A stretch of 64,000 nucleotides of DNA from Methylobacterium soli (GTDB taxonomy: Bacteria > Pseudomonadota > Alphaproteobacteria > Rhizobiales > Beijerinckiaceae), in contig NZ_VZZK01000030.1 in the NCBI RefSeq assembly GCF_008806385.1, positions 1 through 64,000 on the forward strand. Reading direction: 5' to 3'. Positions 33,022 through 43,800 of the stretch are shown here, one piece after another. The number at the start of each line of letters is the position of its first letter. Position 1 is the stretch's first letter. Under the pieces are notes generated by a model, which was given only the letters and a program-made list of their open reading frames with translations, ran no database searches and was not told where the DNA came from. The position numbers and the translations under genes were made by a program.

Positions 33022-33334
33022 GATCGGATCACGGCGACCAGGGCCTTCTCCACCGTAAGACGCGGCTCCAGGAAACCCGGGAAGTCGCTGCCGGTCCGGA
33101 GCTTGGGGATCTGCAGGTTGAGGGAGCCCAGCCGCGTGTCCAGGCTGCGCTCGCGGTAGCCGTTGCGGTAGGTACTGCCCTCCCGAGCGCTCGTAGCGGC
33201 CCCCGTGTCGATCAGGCCCTCCACGTCGGCCTCCATCAGAATTTGCAGGACCGTCTCGGCGAGCGAGCGCAGGAACTTGCCATCGTCGGCACGTCTCGCA
33301 GCGCCTCGGTCTGTGCCACTCTGTCGTCGGTCAT
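33022..33334 (-). mobile_element. IS256-family transposase remnant
   Basis: From ATG at 33332-33334 on the minus strand the copy starts MTDDRVAQTEAL, shifts frame near 33290, then reads FLRSLAETVLQILMEADVEG, STYRNGYRERSLDTRLGSLN and FPGFLEPRLTVEKALVAVIR. This is the N-terminal part of mutator/IS256 transposases. It ends near 33022 without the DDE core, so it is inactive. It sits in the 794-bp gap 32905-33698; the rest of that gap, including 33335-33676, shows no gene I can support. Confidence 0.8.
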
Positions 33335-33676
33335 CGGGGGCTCCTGGCTCGGGTTGAAGTCCGCAAACTCGACGTGAGCCGCCGGCCCCGATGGCCACCC
33401 CAAACCCCACTGAAGCGGTCCCGGAAATTACATCTCGTCTGTGGACGCTACCTTAGCGAACTTTGCTCGCTTTGGTGCGAGCTGTGCGCTCAGTGGTCAC
33501 GGAGCTGCATTCGTCGGCGGGGAGGTCTACGTAGGAACTTACGTATCAACTCCCACCACCATGCAATTCGCGTACGACGGAGTTAGGACACAAACAAAGG
33601 CGCTGGATTGTCTGAGGGCAGCTAGGTCATCTATGGCCGGATGATCGCGTACGGCAAGAACGGCGCTTATAGTCAG

Positions 33677-33692
33677 CCGGTTTTTTAACCGG
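33677..33692 (+). promoter_or_regulatory. hairpin directly upstream of the PAS/LuxR gene start
   Basis: CCGGTT and AACCGG form a perfect 6-bp stem with loop TTTT, ending 6 bases before ATG 33699. No Shine-Dalgarno sequence is present between hairpin and start. The structure covers the region where the ribosome would bind and could restrain translation, or could act as a short terminator for upstream transcripts. Which is true cannot be told from sequence. Confidence 0.4.
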
Positions 33693-33698
33693 GCAATC

Positions 33699-36410
33699 AT
33701 GAGCAGCGCTGAACAACAGGCCAATGGTGGCCTCATGGGCGCACGGGTGCGCAGCTACGCTTGGGCGACCACACCTCTCGGAGCGATTGAGACTTGGCCT
33801 CCATCGCTGCGCACGGCCTTGAGCATCGTGCTCAGCTCCGCATTTCCGACCTTCTTGGCTTGGGGACCGGCGCTCACGAGCTTCTATAATGATGCCTACA
33901 TTCCGATTATGGCCGACAAGCCGGAGGGGCTCGGGGCGCCTTTCCCGGAGGTCTGGGCAGAGGCTTGGGACATCGTCGGACCGATCACCGCAAGGGCGAT
34001 GAAAGGAGAGGCCAGTTATTTCGAGGACCTGCCGTTCACGCTGCTGCGCAGAGGCTATCCGGAGGAAACCTGGTTCTCCTTCTCCTACAGCCCCGTTCGC
34101 GATGAAGGGGGAATGGTCCGTGGCGTGCTCTGCACCGTCCATGAGACCACCCAGCGCGTCCGGAACGAGGCTGCGCTGCGCGAAACGCAGGCCCGACTTC
34201 AGGCGGCCATCGATCTTGTGGGCCTTTCACCTTACTCGTGGGACCCGGGATCCGGCGCGCTGGAATGGGATGCGCGTCTCAAGGCCATGTGGGGTCTTGC
34301 CCCCGACGCAGTAGTCAACCACGACGTTTGGCTCGCTGGTATTCATCCCGAAGATCGCCCGCGCGTCGAGGCCGCCGTCGCACAATGCCGGAATCCCTCT
34401 GGCGACGGGATCTACGGTATCGAATACCGCGTGATCGGGATCGACGATGGTGTGGAGCGTTGGGTAGCAAGCAAGGGGTGGACGACCTTTGAGAACGGTG
34501 AGCCCGTCGGCTTCATCGGCGCGGCGCTCGAGATCACTGAACGCAAGCGCATCGAGCAACGGCTGCGCGAGGGCGAGGCGCGCCAAACCTTCCTCCTCGC
34601 TCTGGGCGACCGGCTGCACAGACTCAGCGACCCTCGCCAGGCGATGAGCCTCGCGGCCGAGATGCTCGGCCAGCATCTACAGGCGGACCGTGTGGGCTAT
34701 TTGGAGGTCGCCCCCGGCGAGATGCTCAGCGTGAACAACGTCTGGAGCCGCGCCGGGATGGCGAGCCCCACCGGGCAGCGTCGCTTGCAGGACCTCGGCG
34801 CAGCCGTGGCGGCGGAACTACGCGCCGGGCGCATGACCCGACACGACGATGCGCTCGCCGAAGGGCGCAGGCCGGGGGACGAGATCGAGGCGATTTACCA
34901 GGCCGATCAGGCCCGCGCGGTGATCAATTTCCCTCTGGTTAAGGACGGAGTTCTCGCTGCCGTTCTGTATGTTCACCATGCAGGCTCGCACCAGTGGAGG
35001 AATACGGAGGTCGAGCTCATCGGCGAGGTCGCGGATCGGATCTGGGCCAGTATCCAGCGAGCCCGAGCTGATGCCGCATTGCGCCAGAGTGAAGAACGGT
35101 TTCGGCAGCTCACGAATCTTATCCCCACCTTCGTCTGGTACGTTGATCCCGTGGGCGCGGTCACCTTCGCCAATGATCAATGGTACACATACACGGGCAT
35201 CACGGACGAGCCTCCCGAACGCTGGCCGGAGCTCGTATTCCACCCCAGCGAGCGCAGCGCGAGCCGTGCTGCCTGGGTGCATCAGCTGGAGGTGGGCGTT
35301 GCTTTCGATATCGAGGCCAGGATCCGCCGGCACGACGGCCCATATCGCTGGTTCCTGACGCGGTCCGTTCCGGTTCGTGATGTGGAGGGACGCATCACGG
35401 GATGGTTCAGTGCGGCAACTGATATTCACGATCGCAAGATGGCAGAGGAGCGCTTCCGGCGCTTTGCCGAGCATTCGGCGAACGTGCTCTGGCTGGCCGA
35501 CCTCGAGAGCGGGCAACTCGACTACCTCAGCCCGGCCTTCGCGCAGGTCTGGGGCGTGCCCGCCGAAGGCATGCCGGATGTCGCGAGTTGGCTCGCCAGC
35601 ATCCATCCGGAGGACCGCGACGGTGTAGAACGGGCGCTGGAGCGAGTTGGCCACGGCGAGACGCTGGTTCTGAAGTACCGTATCGTACGCACCTCGGATC
35701 GCGAAGTTCGCTGCATCCGCGATACCTTCTTCCCGATCTCAGCGAACGACGGGCACATCCGATTAGTGGGCGGGATCGCGCAGGACGTCACCACCGACAC
35801 CAGCCTGCGCGCCTATGTGATCGCGGTCGGAGACGACAGCCGGCGTGGCCTCGTTGGTGCGCTGCAGGACGCCGGTTACGAGGTGCAGGCCTTCGCGAGC
35901 GGTCAGGCCTTCCTGAAGATGGCGGGCTCGCTGATGCCGGGCTGCGTTGTGCTCGATCTGGAGGAGGCTGGCGGCATAGTGGTCGCAACCGAGCTGAAGG
36001 CCTCGCGCTCGCACCTGCCCGTGGTGGCGGTCGGCGCGAGCGGGGGCGACGTTGGCTTCGCGGTGCGCATCATGAAGGCGGGAGCGGTCGATTTCCTCGA
36101 AGCCCCCTGGACACTGGGTGCGCTGCTGTTCGCCGTTAAAACGGCGCTGGCCGAAATCCGCGACACCGCGGAGCGGACGCGTGAGCACAACGAATCGCGT
36201 GATCGGGTCGCGGCTCTGACTGCACGCGAGCGCGCGGTGTTGGAGGGTTTGCTCGCGGGCGGTACCAACAAGTCCATCGCCCGCACGCTGGGCCTGAGCC
36301 CGCGCACGGTGGAGATCCACCGCGCCCGGGTTATGGAAGCGCTCGGTGTCCGCACCCTGCCTGAGGCGGTGCTCATCGCGACCGCAGCCGGCGTGCGTCC
36401 CGCCGTTTAG
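33699..36410 (+). CDS. multi-PAS/GAF sensor fused to receiver-like and LuxR HTH domains
   Basis: 903 residues: an N-terminal PAS-like domain (~10-150, with [20 protein letters not shown]), PAS_3 (~165-290, [12 protein letters not shown]), GAF (~295-460), PAS (~468-590, [20 protein letters not shown]), PAS (~590-700), a receiver-like domain (~705-820) and a FixJ/LuxR HTH (~840-900, [20 protein letters not shown]). No histidine kinase domain exists. The receiver keeps an Asp in [10 protein letters not shown], but the Lys position reads LEAPW and the Thr position is altered, so phosphorylation is doubtful. It probably works as a one-component regulator. Targets unknown. A remnant of a paralogue lies at 25083-25286. 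Confidence 0.85.
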   Translation: MSSAEQQANGGLMGARVRSYAWATTPLGAIETWPPSLRTALSIVLSSAFPTFLAWGPALTSFYNDAYIPIMADKPEGLGAPFPEVWAEAWDIVGPITARAMKGEASYFEDLPFTLLRRGYPEETWFSFSYSPVRDEGGMVRGVLCTVHETTQRVRNEAALRETQARLQAAIDLVGLSPYSWDPGSGALEWDARLKAMWGLAPDAVVNHDVWLAGIHPEDRPRVEAAVAQCRNPSGDGIYGIEYRVIGIDDGVERWVASKGWTTFENGEPVGFIGAALEITERKRIEQRLREGEARQTFLLALGDRLHRLSDPRQAMSLAAEMLGQHLQADRVGYLEVAPGEMLSVNNVWSRAGMASPTGQRRLQDLGAAVAAELRAGRMTRHDDALAEGRRPGDEIEAIYQADQARAVINFPLVKDGVLAAVLYVHHAGSHQWRNTEVELIGEVADRIWASIQRARADAALRQSEERFRQLTNLIPTFVWYVDPVGAVTFANDQWYTYTGITDEPPERWPELVFHPSERSASRAAWVHQLEVGVAFDIEARIRRHDGPYRWFLTRSVPVRDVEGRITGWFSAATDIHDRKMAEERFRRFAEHSANVLWLADLESGQLDYLSPAFAQVWGVPAEGMPDVASWLASIHPEDRDGVERALERVGHGETLVLKYRIVRTSDREVRCIRDTFFPISANDGHIRLVGGIAQDVTTDTSLRAYVIAVGDDSRRGLVGALQDAGYEVQAFASGQAFLKMAGSLMPGCVVLDLEEAGGIVVATELKASRSHLPVVAVGASGGDVGFAVRIMKAGAVDFLEAPWTLGALLFAVKTALAEIRDTAERTREHNESRDRVAALTARERAVLEGLLAGGTNKSIARTLGLSPRTVEIHRARVMEALGVRTLPEAVLIATAAGVRPAV

Positions 36411-36486
36411 CCTGGCGCCTGGGTCGCAGCCTGGCGCCCGCGTGGAAACCGGACAACGATGCGCCATGGAAGACCGGCAGCGAACA

Positions 36487-37281
36487 CTAGAGGTAACCGC
36501 CTTCAAACTCGGCGAGCTGCTGCAGCTGCCGCGGCGCGAGGATCTGCAAGCAGCGCCCCTGTAACGAGATCAGCCCGTCGCGCCGTAGCGCTTGGAGCAC
36601 GCGGTTCACGTGCACGCTCGATAGGCCGAGCGCGTCGGCGAGATCCACCTGCGTCAGCGGCAAGTCATACCGACCGTCCGAGGCGTGGCCGATCGATTCC
36701 AAGCGCTCCATCAACTCGCACAAGAGATGCGCCGTGCGCTCAAGGCCTGAGCGCATGCCTAGATTGACCACCCACTCGCGCGTCGTCGCCTCTTCGGCAA
36801 GCCTCGCGTGCTGAAGCGCGAGCGCTATACGGGGATGCCGGCCGAGCAAGTCAAGGTAGGCGACGCGGGGGACCTTGGCGATCCGGCAGTCGGTGAGGGT
36901 CTCGATCGCGTGATCGAGCGGGTAGGCATGGAGAGCGCCTCGGTCGCAGAAATCGCCCGGGACGAGATAGCCAACGATCTGGCGACGACCGGACACGCGG
37001 CGCTTATAACGACTCGCGAACCCCGCCAAAACGACGAGAGCATGGTCGGCCACGCCTTCCTGCTCCATGAGGACGGTGTTCCGCGGAACTGACCGGACAA
37101 AGCCTCTCAGCGCCTCAAGCGCCGCGCGATCCTGTTCTGCCAGTGGAGTCAGACTCTCAAGTCTGCGTGCGAGCGCGCAGAGGCAACCGTCGTCTGCAGG
37201 CGCCTTGCTCGGATGCCGCGATACGCGAGTTGCCCCAGGCACGGCGGCATTCATCAGGGCGGTCAGGGCGAGTGTCTCCAT
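36487..37281 (-). CDS. Crp/Fnr-family transcription regulator
   Basis: 264 residues. A cyclic-nucleotide-binding-type beta barrel lies at about 45-160 (VLMEQEGVADHALVVLAGFA, QIVGYLVPGDFCDRGALHAY), then a long dimer helix, and a winged helix (LPLTQVDLADALGLSSVHVN, RVLQALRRDGLISLQG). It lacks the Fnr four-cysteine iron-sulphur pattern; only Cys33 and Cys35 occur near the N terminus. Such Crp/Fnr regulators are numerous in Methylobacterium and often control stress or respiration genes. It is convergent with the PAS/LuxR gene. Confidence 0.88.
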   Translation of the reverse strand: METLALTALMNAAVPGATRVSRHPSKAPADDGCLCALARRLESLTPLAEQDRAALEALRGFVRSVPRNTVLMEQEGVADHALVVLAGFASRYKRRVSGRRQIVGYLVPGDFCDRGALHAYPLDHAIETLTDCRIAKVPRVAYLDLLGRHPRIALALQHARLAEEATTREWVVNLGMRSGLERTAHLLCELMERLESIGHASDGRYDLPLTQVDLADALGLSSVHVNRVLQALRRDGLISLQGRCLQILAPRQLQQLAEFEGGYL

Positions 37282-37343
37282 CGGGCTTCCTCCAGGATGA
37301 TTGCCCTACCTTCCCGGCAGCGTGGGTACATCCGGCCTGTTCC

Positions 37344-37776
37344 TTAGGAGGCCTCCGAGCCGTGCGCCTCGATGTCCTTGCCTCGGTAGGCCATGGCAAG
37401 GGCGAGCCGCACGATGTGCCGGGACCATTGCGCGCGCAAGTCGAGGTAGGCCTGCGCCGCCGTCTCGTCTTGCACGACCGCGATGCCTCCTCAGCGAGCC
37501 GGGACACTGTCCTCTTCCAGTGGGCACGCCACCGCTGCCGCTCGTCGGGATCGGCCGCCCATGCCTCCGGCTGGCCGGGCCGCAGAAAGATAGCACCGTA
37601 CCGCGTCGCGACCCGGCCGGGTCAGCGGTACTGCGGAGAACGGCCCGGACGAGATGCGCGGCATGCTCGGCGATCAGGACAGTGCCGACGCGCGCGTAGA
37701 GAATGGTGAGGAACACGTCGAGGAGGACGATCCCCATCACGGTGGCGCCCGACGCGCGTTCGAGGACGGGCAGCAT
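37344..37776 (-). pseudogene. internally deleted channel-like membrane protein
   Basis: The first 65 codons (LERASGATVMGIVLLDVFLT, ILYARVGTVLIAEHAAH) match the start of the 366-residue protein at 31804-32904 up to VLSFCGPA. Directly afterwards, in shifted frames, comes sequence equivalent to its last 85 residues (WRAHWKRTVSRLAEE, then AQAYLDLRAQWSRHIVRLAL). The central ~200 residues, including the pore-like segment, are missing. The stop of the C-terminal part is TAA at 37344-37346. The gene has lost its core and is not functional. Confidence 0.8.
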
Positions 37777-37876
37777 GTGTAGACCTTTCGCGAGGCCCTG
37801 GGCGGCCCGGGCGCCGCTGTCGTTGCGAACCGGGCGCTGCCGTTCTCGTTCCTGGGATACGTCCGTAGATCAATCC

Positions 37877-38092
37877 CTATCGCGCCTGCGTGGGTGGCGG
37901 GACGTCCGGGCGCCGGCTTGATGCCGCCTCTGGCTGACGGCCACGCGAGGAGTCTAGCCGATAGAGTTTATCGACGGCGGTCCAGAAGGCGATCTTCATC
38001 TCGGGACGCCGATGGTCAAGCGCAGCCTCAATCGCCGCGGAGGCTTCGCGCGCGCAGGCGTCCTGGTCGTCTTGCGAAAGAACATCGGTCAC
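37877..38092 (-). CDS. hypothetical protein, 71 aa
   Basis: The product begins MTDVLSQDDQDACAREASAA, then IEAALDHRRPEMKIAFWTAV and DKLYRLDSSRG, one or two helices followed by a disordered polar tail (RRPDVPPPTQAR). It resembles small helical proteins of unknown function in Methylobacteriaceae. No motif is assigned. It is divergent from the dehydrogenase gene at 38410 across a 317-bp gap. Confidence 0.5.
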   Translation of the reverse strand: MTDVLSQDDQDACAREASAAIEAALDHRRPEMKIAFWTAVDKLYRLDSSRGRQPEAASSRRPDVPPPTQAR

Positions 38093-38278
38093 GGCGGCCC
38101 TCCAGACCGGCGGGGCGGCCGGGCCACCCTCGTGGGCGCGAAGGTGACGTAGCGCGTCTCGTAAGACGATCCGGGCATTTCCATAGGATCTACGCGGACA
38201 CGGCCGCCCCGCGAAGCAAGCCCTCTTCGCGCCTGAGAAACCTGCTCACACCGGAGGTTTCCTAGGGATTTGTCCGCG

Positions 38279-38304
38279 GGAACGAGGCGGCGCCCGTCCC
38301 GGTT
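38279..38304 (+). promoter_or_regulatory. candidate sigma-EcfG (general stress) promoter
   Basis: GGAAC at 38279-38283 is followed after 17 bases by GGTT at 38301-38304. The general-stress promoter known in Methylobacterium is GGAAC-N16/17-CGTT, so one base deviates. The site lies about 105 bp upstream of the zinc dehydrogenase gene, inside the gap 38093-38409, which otherwise holds no gene. The detoxification cargo fits general-stress control, but the match is short. Confidence 0.3.
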
Positions 38305-38409
38305 CGCCTCGTTGCGATCCCGCCCACCATCCTCGCGGGGGCTCAAGCCCGAAAGGGCCGTGCAGCTTCGAATTGGCCTTCGCACCTCAGCCGATGGGAG
38401 AAAAATGCC

Positions 38410-39585
38410 ATGCGAGCCCTGGTTTGGCATGGGAAGGAAGATATTCGCTGCGACACTGTCACCGATCCGGAGATCGAAGACGGGCGCGACGTTATCGTCA
38501 AAGTCACGAGTTGCGCGATCTGCGGCTCGGACTTGCACCTGTTTCACAACTTCATTCCCGCCATGCTCCCAGGCGACGTCTTGGGTCACGAGACCATGGG
38601 CGAAGTCGTCGAGACCGGGCACGGGCTCAATGGCAAGCTGAAGAAGGGCGACCGGGTTGTGGTGCCCTTCACCATCGTCTGCGGCGAGTGCGACCAGTGC
38701 AAGCGCGGCTACTTTTCCGTCTGCCAGAAGAGCAACCGCAAGAAGTACCTTGCCGACAAGGTCTTTGGCCACACCACTGCGGGCCTGTTCGGATACTCGC
38801 ATCTCACTGGCGGTTACCCGGGCGGCCAAGCCGAGTACCTGCGCGTGCCGTTCGCCGACTCGACCGTCCAGAAGGTGCCTGACGGCATCCCCGATGAGAA
38901 GTTGCTCTTCCTCTCGGACATCTTCCCAACTGGCTGGCAGGCAGCCGTACAGGCTGACATCCAGCCAACTGACACCGTGGCGATCTGGGGCTGTGGGCCG
39001 GTCGGTCAGATGACGATCCGCTCGGCGATCCTCTTAGGGGCCGAACAGGTCGTCGCCATTGACCACCTGCCGGAGCGGCTGGAGATGGCCGAGGCGGGAG
39101 GCGCGATCACCATCAATTTCGATGAAGAGAACGTCGTCGAGCGGCTGAACGAGTTGACCGGTGGCGAGGGTCCCGAGAAGTGCATCGACTGTATCGGCAT
39201 GGAAAGCCACGTCACACCCTCCATGCCGGATACGGTCTATGACCGGGCCAAGCAGATCCTCCTGGCTGAGAGTGACCGGCCGCATGTGCTGCGCGAGATG
39301 ATCTATGTGTGCCGACCCGGTGGCCTGATCTCGATCCCGGGCGTCTACGGCGGTTTGGCCGACAAGATCCCGATGGGCGCAGCGATGAACAAGGGCCTGA
39401 CCTTCCGTATGGGGCAGACCCACGTCCAGCGCTGGACTGCCGATCTCCTGCGCCGGATCGAGGAAGAGCAAATCGACCCTTCCTTCGTCATCACGCACGA
39501 GGTTCCGCTCGACAAAGGACCCGAGATGTACCGGATGTTCCGGGACAAGCAGGACAGCTGCATCAAGGTCGTCCTCAAACCCTGA
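38410..39585 (+). CDS. zinc-dependent alcohol dehydrogenase (formaldehyde-dehydrogenase-like)
   Basis: 391 residues, paralogous to the enzyme at 26260-27429. Catalytic zinc ligands occur in [12 protein letters not shown] and [10 protein letters not shown], structural zinc cysteines in [15 protein letters not shown], and the NAD motif in [14 protein letters not shown]. The long insertion [20 protein letters not shown] is shared with the paralogue and is typical of this branch. Substrate probably a short alcohol or aldehyde. A possible general-stress promoter lies upstream, and a cyclase/dehydrase-type membrane protein follows 17 bp downstream, echoing the SRPBCC partner of the first copy. Confidence 0.88.
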   Translation: MRALVWHGKEDIRCDTVTDPEIEDGRDVIVKVTSCAICGSDLHLFHNFIPAMLPGDVLGHETMGEVVETGHGLNGKLKKGDRVVVPFTIVCGECDQCKRGYFSVCQKSNRKKYLADKVFGHTTAGLFGYSHLTGGYPGGQAEYLRVPFADSTVQKVPDGIPDEKLLFLSDIFPTGWQAAVQADIQPTDTVAIWGCGPVGQMTIRSAILLGAEQVVAIDHLPERLEMAEAGGAITINFDEENVVERLNELTGGEGPEKCIDCIGMESHVTPSMPDTVYDRAKQILLAESDRPHVLREMIYVCRPGGLISIPGVYGGLADKIPMGAAMNKGLTFRMGQTHVQRWTADLLRRIEEEQIDPSFVITHEVPLDKGPEMYRMFRDKQDSCIKVVLKP

Positions 39586-39602
39586 CACCTCGCGGAGGGA
39601 CC

Positions 39603-40202
39603 ATGACGAACCTGTCAAGCATGACGAGCCTCTCGAACATCACGCGATCCAAGGGAGATCCGAAGGTCATCCATTCCGGGCCGCGTTCGCGCGGCATACC
39701 AGAGAGCCTCGCCAGGGGGCTCGGCTGGTTCAGCCTCGGGCTGGGTCTCACCGAACTTCTGGCACCCAGGCGTATCACGCGTGCGCTCGGGATGGAGGGC
39801 AAGGAGGCGTTGGTGCGCGTCTACGGAGCCCGCGAGATCGGCAGCGGCATTCTCTCGCTGTCGGTCGACAAAAATCTCGGCCTCTGGAGCCGGGTCGCCG
39901 GCGACGGCCTCGACATCGCAACCGTGATGACGGCGCTTCGGCCGGACAATCCGAAGCGCGACAATGTCGTCGTCGCTCTGGCCCTGCTGCTCGGCATCAC
40001 GGCAGTCGACCTGATTGATGCCCAAGCCACCGCGGTGCGGCACAGCCGCGGGGCGGGCCGGAAAAGATCTTACCGGGATCGCAGCGGCTTTCCGCGCGGC
40101 GTCCAGGCGTCTCGCGGCGCGGCCCGGGATTTCAAGACACCGTCCGACCTGCGGCATGCCCCGCCTCTCGCCGCAGTCTCGAAGCGCATTCCGGCCACTT
40201 GA
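39603..40202 (+). CDS. membrane protein related to the N-terminal part of SRPBCC/cyclase-dehydrase proteins
   Basis: 199 residues from ATG 39603 (GGAGGGACC upstream). The pattern SLARGLGWFSLGLGLTELLA, RRITRALGMEGKEALVRVYG and AREIGSGILSLS is the membrane module that often precedes an SRPBCC domain in alphaproteobacteria. The second membrane segment is NVVVALALLLGITAVDLIDA. The C-terminal 60 residues are basic and contain YRDRSGFPRGV and ARDFKTP, the usual linker end, but no SRPBCC domain follows. In the other module the SRPBCC domain is present instead (25541-26248). Role unknown. Confidence 0.75.
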   Translation: MTNLSSMTSLSNITRSKGDPKVIHSGPRSRGIPESLARGLGWFSLGLGLTELLAPRRITRALGMEGKEALVRVYGAREIGSGILSLSVDKNLGLWSRVAGDGLDIATVMTALRPDNPKRDNVVVALALLLGITAVDLIDAQATAVRHSRGAGRKRSYRDRSGFPRGVQASRGAARDFKTPSDLRHAPPLAAVSKRIPAT

Positions 40203-40291
40203 GGCAGCCCGGACTTGGCCAAGAGCTTCCGCTAACCTGTGCAGTATGCATCCCCACGCGTGCGAAGATTTAAGCCGCGCGGGAAGATGTC

Positions 40292-40555
40292 GAGCCTCTT
40301 CTGCCGCCTGAGGCTGAGAAGCCGAAAGGCGGTCGGCCGCGCAACTCGGATCGGGCGGCGTTGGCCGGTATCATCCTGGTTCTGCGTTCCGGCATGCAGC
40401 GGAAGCACCTGCCGCGCTCGGAGGTGGGCTGCAGCGGCAAGACGAGTCAACGGCGGCTAGGCCCACGGGAGGCGGCCGGGGTCTGGGCTGCCCTGCATCG
40501 CTTGATGCGGGAGCGGCTTCAGGATGCGGACGCGCTCGACTGGAGCAAAGCGTAG
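40292..40555 (+). mobile_element. IS5-family transposase remnant
   Basis: The frame reads EPLLPPEAEKPKGGRPRNSD, then AGIILVLRSGMQRKHLPRSE, RRLGPREAAGVWAALHRLMR and ERLQDADALDWSKA before TAG, the N-terminal third of an IS5-type transposase. No start codon or DDE core is present. It differs from the IS5 remnant at 7573-7857 and derives from another element. It occupies the middle of the gap 40203-40858; the last 300 bases before the next gene hold no gene I can support. Confidence 0.75.
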
Positions 40556-40858
40556 CCGCAGGCAGATCTGCGGTACAAGTTCAGGCTGCTGCATGTCATT
40601 GGCAGGCCGTGAGCGCGTGCCGGGCAGGTCAAAGACCTGTGGCGGCATGATCTCGTCGAGCGATCTAGACGGCGATGGGTGCTAATTGCCTCGCATCCGC
40701 ATAAGGCCAGCTTGTCGGATGCATCTATTCCTTTCCGGCGAACGCCGTCCGGCCGTTTTGCTTGGTTTTCGTAGTGTAATTCTTAACCGGTGATTTCTAC
40801 GGTCCTCCAGGGCTCTGAGGGGGTTCCGCGCGGCGGATAGGGCCCAACAAGGGGCGAC

Positions 40859-43800
40859 ATGTATCCGTTGCATCCGTTGGAAGTCGAGCGTCTTGGTGCT
40901 CTGCACGATCTCGGCCTGAGCACCGGGGTCGAGCCTCAGTACGACGCGATCTGCCGGACGGCCCGCACTCTGTTCGGCGTGCCGATCGCCTACGTGTCGA
41001 TCGTCGGAGAGACCCAACAGTGGTTCAAGGGAAAGTGCGGCCTGAATCTCGACGGGACGCCGCGGGAGCACTCGCTCTGCACCTACACCATCTGCTCCAG
41101 TGAGGTACTGGTGGTCGAGGATGCCACGCTGGACGAGCGCTTCGCGACCAGCCCGCTCGTCACCAGCGAGCCCTACACCCGCTTCTACGCTGGTGCTCCT
41201 CTCGTCGTTGCACCCGGGATCAATGTCGGCTCCCTCTGCCTGATCGACCGCGTGCCCCGGATCTTCGATCGCGAACAACGGGCTCAACTCGAGGATCTCG
41301 CGCGGATCGTCGTCGCCCAGCTCCGCTCGAGCCGGGCCGAGCGCGAGGCGCGCGAGAGCGGAACCAGCTTCCGGCTGCTCGCCGAAAACACCACGGACAT
41401 GATCGTCGAGTCCGATCTCGACGGAACGCGACGGTACATCTCGCCGGCCGCGAAGACTCTGCTCGGCTACGACCCTGCCGAGCTCGTCGGCACGACGCCG
41501 CTCGATTTCGTCCATCCGGACGAGGTCGACGCCCTGGCTGCCCTCCTGAAGGATGTGGCGGAGGGCAATCTCGGACGCGCGACGGCCCAGCATCGCTACC
41601 GCCGCAAGGACGGGAGCTGGATCTGGGTCGAGATCTGCTTCGGCCTGACGCGGGACGAAGCCACGGCCCCACCGAAAGGCATCGTCGCGTCAATCCGAGA
41701 CATCTCCAGCCGGAAGGAAGCCGAGCGCCAGATGGCCCATATGGCCCGCCACGATCCTCTGACCGGCCTGCCCAACCGGCTGCTGTTCCACGAGTCGCTC
41801 GAGCGGGAGCTCGTCCGGGCGGAGCGGCATGCTGCCGGCTTCGCCTTGTTCTGCCTGGATCTCGACCGGTTCAAGATCGTCAACGACACACTTGGCCATC
41901 AGGCCGGCGACGCGCTCCTCCGCGTCGTGGCGCGGCGCTTGAAGTCCGTGCTGCGCGCCGAGGACACCGTGGCGCGCCTCGGCGGCGACGAGTTCGTGAT
42001 CATCCACATGGGTCACCCCCTTCCCGAGACGGCTGCCCGGCTCGCCGAGCGGCTGATCGCGGCCATGGCGCCACCGGTCGATCTCGATGGATATCCCGCG
42101 GGCATCGGTGTCAGCATCGGGATCGCCCTGGCGCCCGGCGACGCGGCCGATCCCGACACGCTGTTCGCCTGCGCGGACCGGGCCCTCTATCGTGCCAAGT
42201 CGGAGGGCCGGAACACGTATCGCTTCCACGACCGTTCGAGCCTCCATGTCACCGACATGCCGCTCCGTACGGATGCCGAGTGCGAAACCCAGGACGCCGT
42301 TGGCTGCGCAGAAGACGGTGTGGTGTTCTGTGGGGAGGCGGAACGTTACCGTCTCGCCGCGCTCGCCACCCGGGACGCGATCTGGGACTGGGATCTCGCC
42401 TCGGATCGCCTCACAATGAACGGATCCGCGTCCGCCCTGTTCGGCCACGGCGAAGCCGAGATGACCGTCACCGACGCTTGGTGGCGCAGCAAGATCCATC
42501 CGGACGACCGGGAGCGGGTCGGAGCTTCCATCGCGCGCCTCGTCGAAGGCCGGGAGGACCGCTGGACGGACGAATACCGCTTCGAGCGGCGCGACGGCAC
42601 TTACTCGGAAGTGATCGACCGCGGCTTCGTCATCCGGAACGATCGGGGCCAGGCCGTGCGCATGGTCGGCGCCATGCACGACGTCACCGAGCAGCGGAGA
42701 GCGGGCGCCGCCCTGCGGTCGAGCGAGGAGCGGCTTCGGTTGGCCCTCCGTGCCGGCCGAATGGTAGCCTGGGAGCACAATGTAAGGACGGGCGTCAGCC
42801 GCCGGTCCGAGAACTCGATGCAGGTCCTGGGTCTCCCTTCGGAAGACTCGACGTTCTTTGAACACGTCTACCCGGACGACCGGGCCCAGATGGCGAGCTT
42901 CCTGCAGGCTTCCGAGAGCCGCGAGTATCGGGAGTTCCGGTACAGCTCGCCGGCCGGCCGGATGCTATGGCTGTGCTCGTCGGTCGAGCGGCTCGACGAG
43001 GAGCGGCTTGTCGGGATCACCTTCGACATCACCGAGAGGAAGCTGGCTGAGGAGCAGGCATGGCGTGCGGCCAATTACGACGCCCTGACGGGCCTGCCGA
43101 ACCGCAGGCTCTTCCAGCAGCGGTTCGAGGAGTTCCTGGCCGCCGCCGAGCGTAGCGGAACCTGTGTCAGCCTGCTCCTGTTCGATCTCGATGGTCTCCG
43201 GGACGTAAACGACGTGCGCGGTCACGATGCCGGCGATGCCGTGCTCTGCGAGGCGGCGCGCCGGCTCGGCGACGGGCTGCGGCCTGGCGACTTCCTAGCC
43301 CGCCTCGGCGGCGACGAGTTCGCCCTGCTCCTCGTCGATCCGTTGCGGCTCGAACATACCACCAACCACGCCCAGACCTTGGTCGAGCGCCTGCGGCAGC
43401 CATTCGGTTACCGAAGCCACTCGCTGAGCTGCAAGGCCAGCACCGGGATCGCCGCCTTCCCGGTGCACCACCGCGATTCCCGCGAGCTCCTGAAGGACGC
43501 CGACATCGCACTCTATAGGGCGAAGTCGCGAGGCAGGGGCGGTGCGGTGCTGTTCTCGGCAGACATGCGCACCGACATGGAGCATCGTCTCAGCATCGCC
43601 GCGGAGGTGCAGGCCGCAGTCGAGGCCGACCAGTTCGTGCCCTTCTACCAGCCGAAAGTCTGCTTCGAGAGCGGCCGGATCGTTGGCTTCGAGGCGCTGG
43701 CGCGCTGGCAGCATCCGGAGAAGGGCCTGCTCGCGCCGGCCTACTTCGGCTCGGCCTTCGAGAACCCGGAGCTCGCGACCGCGATCGGCGACGCCGTGCT

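Noticed and set aside
33441-33644. 67-codon GTG-started frame in the gap before the PAS/LuxR gene
   Set aside because: No ribosome-binding site and no recognisable pattern; next to an IS remnant.
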